Assembly: GCA_964615375.1 (NCBI GenBank)
Contig: CAZTOW010000009.1
Coordinates: 186,001-250,000 of the forward strand
DNA from: CAZKWG01 sp964615375
GTDB taxonomy: Bacteria; Myxococcota_A; UBA796; CAZKWG01
Length of the DNA stretch: 64,000 nucleotides
Direction of reading: 5' to 3'
This document shows, piece by piece, positions 58,264 to 64,000 of this stretch (position 1 is its first letter; every line of letters begins with the position of its first letter). The position numbers were made by a program, and so were the translations under genes. The notes beneath the pieces were generated by a model. The model was not told the origin of the DNA and ran no database searches. It saw only the letters and a program-made list of their open reading frames with translations.

Positions 58264-59893
58264 ATGATGTCCTTCATGCACCGCACCGGACCGCACCGCA
58301 CTGTGCGCGTTTCTTGTATTCATCCTGGCTTTGATCAGCAATCCCACCCAGGCCGCAGCCTGTGGGAAGTGGACCGCAGCGTACAACGTCAGCCTGAGCT
58401 CGGGGCACGAGTCGGAGCGGCTCCACCACACGTGGAGCTCGGTGAGCAACTGCGACACGTTTACGTTCCACCATTACCTCGCCTGCTGGCGTGATGGCGT
58501 CGCGGGCTCCAGCCTCACCGCCCCGACCTCGCCCACAGGCTCGGGCGTCACCTGCAAGACGCTCTCCACCACGCGAACGGCGACCAGCGCGGATCTCTGG
58601 GTCTATCGGTCCTACCGCAAGTTCGCCCTGACCATCTTCGCCTGCCAGTCCAGCCTGGGCTGCTCGGCCTGGTATGGCGACGGCACCCACGGGAGCACGG
58701 TCGAGAGCGACACCGTGCCGGGCATCACCACCCAGCGCGAGCGTTGGCTGCTGGTGGACGTCGCGGACTACAACGACAACTCTCGCGTCGCGGGGTCCAC
58801 TGCCAGTATGAATGGGCCAGAGGCTATCTTCTATCCCGACGGCTTCGCCGACGAGGGCTAGCTGGGCTTGTGGTACATGGTCATCGACTCCAGCAGCGGC
58901 GCCAGTGTCATCCGATATCAAGAGACCAGCACTACAGGGTGGTCCAACTTCGTCACCCGCTCCTGGTCCACCGCAGTCGACGTGCTGCAGGAGAGCAATG
59001 GTGGCGACTTCTACCACGCCACCAACCCCTGGGTGGTCCCCGCGACCGACGGCACGGACTACTACATACGGATGTACCTGCAGGTGGGCGCGGCTGCGGC
59101 TGACTTCGAGATCCGATCCATCGACTCGCTGGATGAGGAGGGCACCGACTTCGGCTTGAGCTGCGCCAGCTCACCGACCTGCTCCGTCAGCGGCGGAGGC
59201 ACCTGTGCCTACGGGAAGCTCTGCGCCTATGACAACTCGGGGGTGGATCGACCGGCTGATCCGGACATCTGCGATGACCCCACTGACGCCGACTGCTTCC
59301 ACCTCGACCATGCTGGCCATGGGCGCATCGGCTGGAATTCTGTGGACGACGGGCCCGTGAATTTCAGCAGCGACACTCCGTTCATGCTGTTTACGGGGCG
59401 CGGGGATACTGTCTCATCGGGGACACCACCGACAACATGTGACGACCCATCTGATGAGCTCTATGACGCCTCCTGGGATGCCTCAGGAGGCCTCTGGGAT
59501 GTCCCTGTGGTTACGGCCGGAGGAAAGAGCTGCCCGGACTACGAGATCGATGATGCTCACGATCCTTGCATTCTCCCTCTCCTCAACGGAGGATTCAAGG
59601 CATACTATCAGGATGCCGCGGATGGTCAGATACCCAAGGTCTGCTACAGTGATGACGGCACACCCGGCTCCTGGGAAGACTGCGTCGCCATCGAGATGGG
59701 TTTCGAAGATGGGACACCATGGAATGGATCTCCTGCTGATCCTCGAGCTTGCGTGGGAGATACGACCATGTTTGCATACGATGCAAGCGGCACACGCCAC
59801 GAAGGGGGCTTCACAGTCCCCCAGACGGGCGGAGGTGGTTCATGCTTCGATCTCGGCGAGGATGGCTTGATCTACATCTCGCATGAGAACTGA
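58264..59893 (+). pseudogene. damaged gene for a secreted Cys-rich protein
   Basis: GGAGGAG precedes ATGATG at 58264. The frame from there should lead into a signal peptide, but AFLVFILALISNPTQAAACG lies in another frame, so a small indel within the GCACCG-type repeats near 58280-58300 is likely. The body then reads to TAG at 58859-58861 and continues in the same frame for 344 codons to 59893. The combined protein, about 530 residues with many Cys and Asp (SCASSPTCSVSGGGTCAYG, HLDHAGHGRIGWNSVDDG), is unassigned. With two lesions it is probably inactive; the second part could be expressed from TTG 58868. Confidence 0.72.
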
Positions 59894-60018
59894 TCCATGA
59901 TGAGCCCCATCAAAGGATCAACCAGACCTGTCCAACTGAACACGAAACCTGCTGTGTCATATTCGCATCACTCCATCTTCAATCGGCGCGTCAGTTGCGC
60001 CACCTGCGAGGAGGTCCC

Positions 60019-61219
60019 ATGCTACTCGTCCACCTACTCGGTGTCGCTATGGCCACCAGCTGGACAGTTGATCCAACAGGGGCGGGAGACGCCACGACCA
60101 TCGCCGAGGGCTTCGCGCTCCTGGAGGATGGCGACACGCTTGCCATCCCTGCCGGAGAGTTTGAGGTATCCCAACTGAGTCTCGACGTGAGCAACGTCAC
60201 TCTGGAGGGCGCAGGATGGGAATACACCACCTTCTCCCGCTCAACGATCACCACATCTGACAACAGCTTCGGGCTGGCAATCAGCGGAATGAATGTCACC
60301 GTCCGAGGGATCTCGTTCCGCGGATACGATGACGTCACAGGCGACATCGCCCTACGCGTCTCGGGGAACACGCTCATTGAGAGCTGCGCCTTCATCGATG
60401 GGGAGTATGGCCTGTTCACTGCTGGCTCTCCAGATGTAGAGATTGCAGTGTTGAATTCTCTCTTCCTGGACCATCGTGTCGGCATGCTTGTCTACGATGA
60501 CTTTGCCAATGTCTCTATCGAGAGCTCGTTGTTCGTGGACAATGACAAAGGCGTTGTGCATGGTGGACTAAACCAGGCATACTGGTTCAACTCGTTCTCC
60601 GCTGTGAACAACACCTTCGCCGGCGGCATGCTCGGCCTTACGGTCGGCGACGGGTACGGATACGCGGACGCAGGCGACTTCGCTGTCACCATCGTGAACA
60701 ATGTCTTCGCCACAGACTACTCCTGGGGCGCCAACCTCACGCAGTACGCCAGCGCCACCGGCGACATCCACGACAACCTCGTCGCCCCTGGCACCCAGGA
60801 GGGCGCCGCCTCCGACAACCTCGACGCCTCCCCTGACCTCGTCGCCGACCCTCTCTTCGTCGCCTGGTCCGACGACGGCGACTGGACCAACGACGATCTC
60901 CGCCTCAGCGCAGACTCCCCCGCCATCGACCTCGGCGCCGATGGTTACGCCACCTGGCCCACCGACATGGGCGGCCTCGACCGCGCCCTCGACGGCGACG
61001 CTGACGGCCTCGCCCTCCCCGACCTCGGCGCCTACGAGTACTGCCCCCCTGATCTCTGCCCCGATGCCGATACCGGCGCGCCCACCGACACCGGCGCGCC
61101 CCCCAGCGGACATGCCGCGAAGCGCTTCGGCTGCGCCACCGCCCCGACGCCGACCCCGACCAGCCTCCTCGCCCTCCTCCTCCCACGCCGCGCTCCTCGC
61201 TCGGAGGCGCCGGGCCTGA
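60019..61219 (+). CDS. secreted beta-helix protein with a frameshifted MYXO-CTERM-like end
   Basis: Starts at ATG 60019 with GAGGAGG six bases upstream and a signal peptide (MLLVHLLGVAMA). A right-handed beta-helix of about 330 residues follows: DATTIAEGFALLEDGDTLAIPAG, VNNTFAGGMLGLTVG, VDPLFVAW-like PLFVAWSDDGDW, ending ALPDLGAYEYCPP. It closes with Thr/Pro-rich GCATAPTPTPTSLLALLL. The hydrophobic part then breaks: the Arg cluster LLARRRRA and a TGA at 61217-61219 are in another frame. In the original frame reading would run on over the next gene. I therefore place the intended end at 61219, with one indel near 61185. The first 700 bp have AT-richer third positions than the rest. Confidence 0.65.
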
Positions 61220-61267
61220 GGATCGGCGAAGGGAGCGCCCGAGGCCCGCCGCGATACCATAGGCCCC

Positions 61268-64000
61268 ATGCCCTACGCCGCCCGCTTCTTCGTCCTCCGC
61301 ACGCCGCTGCTCCCGGCCGAGCCCTGGCCGGAGACCTCCACCGAGGGCCTGGAGGGCGCCGCGCTCGACCTCGCGCTGGCCCACGACCAGGCCCGGATGG
61401 AGGCGGCCTTTCGCGCCCTGGTCCAGGACCCCCGCGTGCGCGAGGCCCTCTATGTCGCCAGCCCCGACCTGGACCGCGCGCTGAGCCTGTGGCTCCAGGA
61501 CCCCGCCCACCCCCAGGCCGCCAACGTCCCCGCCACGCTCTTCCGCTACCTGACGCGGATGCGCGGACGGGCCACGCCCTTTGGCCTCTTCGCCGGCTCG
61601 GCGACGGGCGAGGTGTGCGAAAAGACACACCTCACCCTGAGCGGGCGCCTCGCGCGCCACACGCGCCTGGACATGGGCTACCTGACCGCCCTGTGCGCCG
61701 CGCTGGAGCCCGCGCTGCGCCCCACGCTCACCTACCGACCCACGCCCGCGCTGGCCCCCTTCGAGGGCGAGCACCGCTACGCCGAGGGCCGCACCGACCC
61801 GGAGACCCGCAGCCGGCACAACGATCTCGTCTCGCTGCGCCGCACCCCCGCCGTCGACGCCGCGCTGGGCGCCACCCCGGGCTCGCCGGACGCGCTGGCC
61901 GAGGCGGTCCGCGGCGTACACCCCGAGGTCTCGAGGGAGGACGCCCTCGGCTTCATCGACGGCCTCATCGACGCGAGCGTGCTGGTCAGCCAGCTCTCTC
62001 CGCCGATCACCAGCGAGGACCCGCTCGGCGAGATCGTCACCACCCTCGCCCCCCGCGCGCCAGACCTGGCCGGGCAGCTAGGCATGGCGGCCTCGGCCCT
62101 GGACGCGCTGGACCAGGAGGGCCTCGGCCACCCGCCCGCGCGCTACGAGGCCATCGCCGAGGCGCTCCGCGCGCTCCCCGCCCCTCCCGACCCGCGCCGG
62201 CTCTTCCAGGTGGACCAGTACCGGCCGGACACGCCTGCGCTGAGCCCCGCCGTGATCCGCCTGCTCCAGGAGGGCGTGGAGTTGCTGCACGGGCTGACCC
62301 CGCCCGAGGAGAGCGAGCCCTTCCGCCGCTTCATGACCCGCTTCGAGGAGCGCTGGGGCGACGACGAGCGCCCGCTCACCGAGGTCCTGGACGAGGAGCG
62401 CGGGATCGGCTTCGGGGCGGAGGGGCGCTCAGGAGACCTGTCGCCGCTGCTCCGGGGGCTGCCCTTCTCCCCGGATCGCCCCGCGCCCGGCGCGCCCTTC
62501 GACGCCCGCGCGCGCCTGCGGCTCCGGCGGGTGCTGGAGCTGGGCGGCGCCGGGGAGTGGTCGCTCTCCGACGCCGATCTGGCGATCCTGCGCTACCCCT
62601 CGCCCCCGCCGCTGCCCGACGCGCTGAGCGTGATGGGCGTGCTGGCCGCCCCGGACGCCGAGACCCTGGACCGGGGCGAGGGCGAGCTCTTCCTGCACCA
62701 CGCCAGCGGCCCCAGCGGCGTCTCCCTGATGGGCCGCTTCTGCCTGGGCGACCCGCGCCTGCGCCGCCACGTCGAGGCCCACATGCGCGCGGAGGAGGCC
62801 CGGCGGCCCGACGCGATCTTCGCCGAGGTCGTCTACAGCCCCGAGGGCCGCATGGGCAACGTGATCTGCCGCCCGCGCCTGCGCCCCTGGGAGATCCCCT
62901 ACCTGGGCCGCGGGGCGGCGCCCGAGGACCACCAGATCCCCATCTCCGATCTGGCGGTGCGCGTGCATCAGGGGCGGATCCTGCTGCGCAGCGTCACGCT
63001 GGACCGCCCGGTCATCCCCTGCCTGACCAGCGCCCACAACCACGGCGCCGACGATCTGCCCATCTACCGCTTCCTGGCGGTGCTGAGCCGGCAGGGGCTG
63101 GCCAGCGGACTGAGCTGGAGCTGGGGCGCGCTCGACACGGCGCCGGCCCTGCCGCGGGTGCGCCGGGGGCGGATCGTGCTCTCCCTCGCGACCTGGAACC
63201 TGGAGAAGGACGAGCTCAGCCCCCTGCTCGCGGCGAAGAGCCCGGGCGCCCAGGTCCGCGCCGCCCGCGCCCTGGCCGAGCGCCGCCGGCTCCCGCGGCG
63301 GGTGCAGCTCCAGCACTTCGACAACGTGCTCGACCTCGATCTGGAGCGCCCCCTGGCCCTGGACGCCCTGATCTCGGCGGCCCGGGGCGGGTCCGTGAGC
63401 CTGCGCGAGCCCTGGCCCCCGCCCGAGGCGCGCTGCGTGGCGGGGCCGGAGGGTCGCCACGTCCACGAGATCGTGGTGCCCCTCCTGCGGGATGACACCC
63501 CTCCAGAGCGCCCGATTGTCCCGCCCGTCGCAACAATGAACACCCGACGCGCCTCCCTGCCCGGCTCCGAGTGGCTCTACCTCCAGATCTACTGTGGGAG
63601 CGTGAGCGCGGACGCGGTGCTCCGCGAGCGCGTCGCGCCCCTGGTGGAGGAGGCCCGCGCGCGCGGCGAGCTCCAGCGCTGGTTCTACATCCACTACACC
63701 GACCCCGAGTGGCACCTCCGCGTGCGCCTGCGCGCCGGGGAGCACGCGCCCGCCCTGCTGGCCCGCGCCCACGCGCTGCTGGAGCCCTGGCGCCAGGACC
63801 AGCGGATCTGGCGGGTGCGGGTGGACACCTACCAGCCGGAGATCGAGCGCTACGGCGGGGCGGAGGGCATCATCCTGGCCGAGCGCCTGTTTCAGGCCGA
63901 CAGCGACGCCGCGCTGGCCGTGCTGCAGATGCTGGACGGGGACGAGGGCGAGGACGCCCGCTGGCGGCTCACGCTGCGCGCCCTGCACCTGATGTTGGAG
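61268..64000 (+). CDS. LanB-type lanthipeptide dehydratase, 3' end outside window
   Basis: 911 codons are open from ATG 61268 to the window edge. The N-terminal part has the lantibiotic dehydratase signature RATPFGLFAG (101-110) and SPDLDRALSLWL (65-76). Near residue 766 the thiopeptide/SpaB C-terminal domain starts with SEWLYLQIYCGS and WFYIHYTDPEWHLRVRL. Class I enzymes of this type use glutamyl-tRNA to dehydrate Ser/Thr of a precursor peptide. The second domain would eliminate glutamate; both seem to be fused here, as in full-length LanB. No precursor peptide or cyclase is visible upstream; they would have to lie to the right. The start lacks a strong ribosome site but the homology begins at once (ARFFVLRTPLLP). 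Confidence 0.9.
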   Translation, partial: MPYAARFFVLRTPLLPAEPWPETSTEGLEGAALDLALAHDQARMEAAFRALVQDPRVREALYVASPDLDRALSLWLQDPAHPQAANVPATLFRYLTRMRGRATPFGLFAGSATGEVCEKTHLTLSGRLARHTRLDMGYLTALCAALEPALRPTLTYRPTPALAPFEGEHRYAEGRTDPETRSRHNDLVSLRRTPAVDAALGATPGSPDALAEAVRGVHPEVSREDALGFIDGLIDASVLVSQLSPPITSEDPLGEIVTTLAPRAPDLAGQLGMAASALDALDQEGLGHPPARYEAIAEALRALPAPPDPRRLFQVDQYRPDTPALSPAVIRLLQEGVELLHGLTPPEESEPFRRFMTRFEERWGDDERPLTEVLDEERGIGFGAEGRSGDLSPLLRGLPFSPDRPAPGAPFDARARLRLRRVLELGGAGEWSLSDADLAILRYPSPPPLPDALSVMGVLAAPDAETLDRGEGELFLHHASGPSGVSLMGRFCLGDPRLRRHVEAHMRAEEARRPDAIFAEVVYSPEGRMGNVICRPRLRPWEIPYLGRGAAPEDHQIPISDLAVRVHQGRILLRSVTLDRPVIPCLTSAHNHGADDLPIYRFLAVLSRQGLASGLSWSWGALDTAPALPRVRRGRIVLSLATWNLEKDELSPLLAAKSPGAQVRAARALAERRRLPRRVQLQHFDNVLDLDLERPLALDALISAARGGSVSLREPWPPPEARCVAGPEGRHVHEIVVPLLRDDTPPERPIVPPVATMNTRRASLPGSEWLYLQIYCGSVSADAVLRERVAPLVEEARARGELQRWFYIHYTDPEWHLRVRLRAGEHAPALLARAHALLEPWRQDQRIWRVRVDTYQPEIERYGGAEGIILAERLFQADSDAALAVLQMLDGDEGEDARWRLTLRALHLMLE

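Noticed and set aside
58859..58861. TAG codons at 55130 and 58859 as recoded sense codons
   Set aside because: Several intact genes in the window end at TAG (for example those stopping at 6057 and 47442), so TAG is a normal stop here.
61220..63495. Continuation of the beta-helix frame into a 1166-residue protein
   Set aside because: After 61.2 kb the translation is Arg/Pro/Ala-rich noise out of frame with the LanB gene, whose motifs are clear in the other frame.
1..64000. CRISPR arrays, rRNA or tRNA genes
   Set aside because: No regularly spaced short repeats and no recognisable rRNA or cloverleaf sequence were seen.

Overview
The window is very GC-rich DNA, with near-saturated G/C third codon positions in most genes. 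It is packed with surface-protein types typical of Myxococcota and related former Deltaproteobacteria: MopE-type Cys/Asp metal-binding motifs (DCDD...YPGAPEIC), FG-GAP lipoproteins, right-handed beta-helix proteins, a MYXO-CTERM-like tail, a Ser/Thr kinase-ATPase-TPR fusion, a PP2C-cNMP-binding fusion and a TIGR02147-like regulator. The taxonomic call is inference from these families; there is no rRNA or tRNA.

Layout. 0-5.3 kb: start of a cut-off gene, a PP2C-cNMP-binding phosphatase, a secreted lamin-tail protein and a large secreted beta-helix protein, all on the minus strand. 5.3-8.5 kb: an ABC exporter (ATPase plus two permeases). 8.5-20.5 kb: two tandem copies (A, B) of a four-gene minus-strand module: 137-aa protein, 114-aa protein, 918-1002-aa beta-helix protein, FG-GAP lipoprotein. 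Each copy is bracketed by repeats of the 3' end of the ABC permease gene. 20.5-26.2 kb: a lipoprotein, a divergent pirin/LysR pair, a nucleotidyltransferase toxin-like pair between 37-bp direct repeats, a methyltransferase and a metallophosphoesterase. 26.2-31.8 kb: module copy C, bracketed by repeats of the 3' end of the metallophosphoesterase gene. 31.9-46.7 kb: regulator, lipoproteins, FGE-like protein, Uma2 nuclease, lipase-maturation-factor protein, a large membrane protein, a lipoprotein gene with a textbook sigma-54 promoter, a 1183-aa kinase and an outer-membrane-type protein. 46.7-51.3 kb: a broken segmental duplication holding a fourth FG-GAP gene (D), again directly downstream of a duplicated gene 3' end. 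51.2-54.6 kb: a Rieske fusion protein and a GspE/PilB ATPase. 54.6-57.3 kb: an island of three toxin-antitoxin-like units whose borders are halves and wholes of one repeat. 57.3-61.2 kb: secreted proteins, two of them damaged. 61.3-64 kb: a LanB-type lanthipeptide dehydratase running off the edge.

Most interesting points. (1) The four-gene module, its placement against duplicated host-gene 3' ends, and its mosaic sequence (long identical blocks next to diverged blocks) suggest a cassette family that spreads and recombines. No function is known to me. (2) A 176-bp insertion in copy B folds into three stem-loops whose G-T pairs point to one strand, and copies A and C give the empty site. (3) The toxin-antitoxin island has half-site/whole-site borders like a cassette array but no integron attC signature. 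(4) A second small insertion of about 103 bp has inverted ends and an internal hairpin, with its empty site also present in the window.

All identity statements were made by eye; no search was run.
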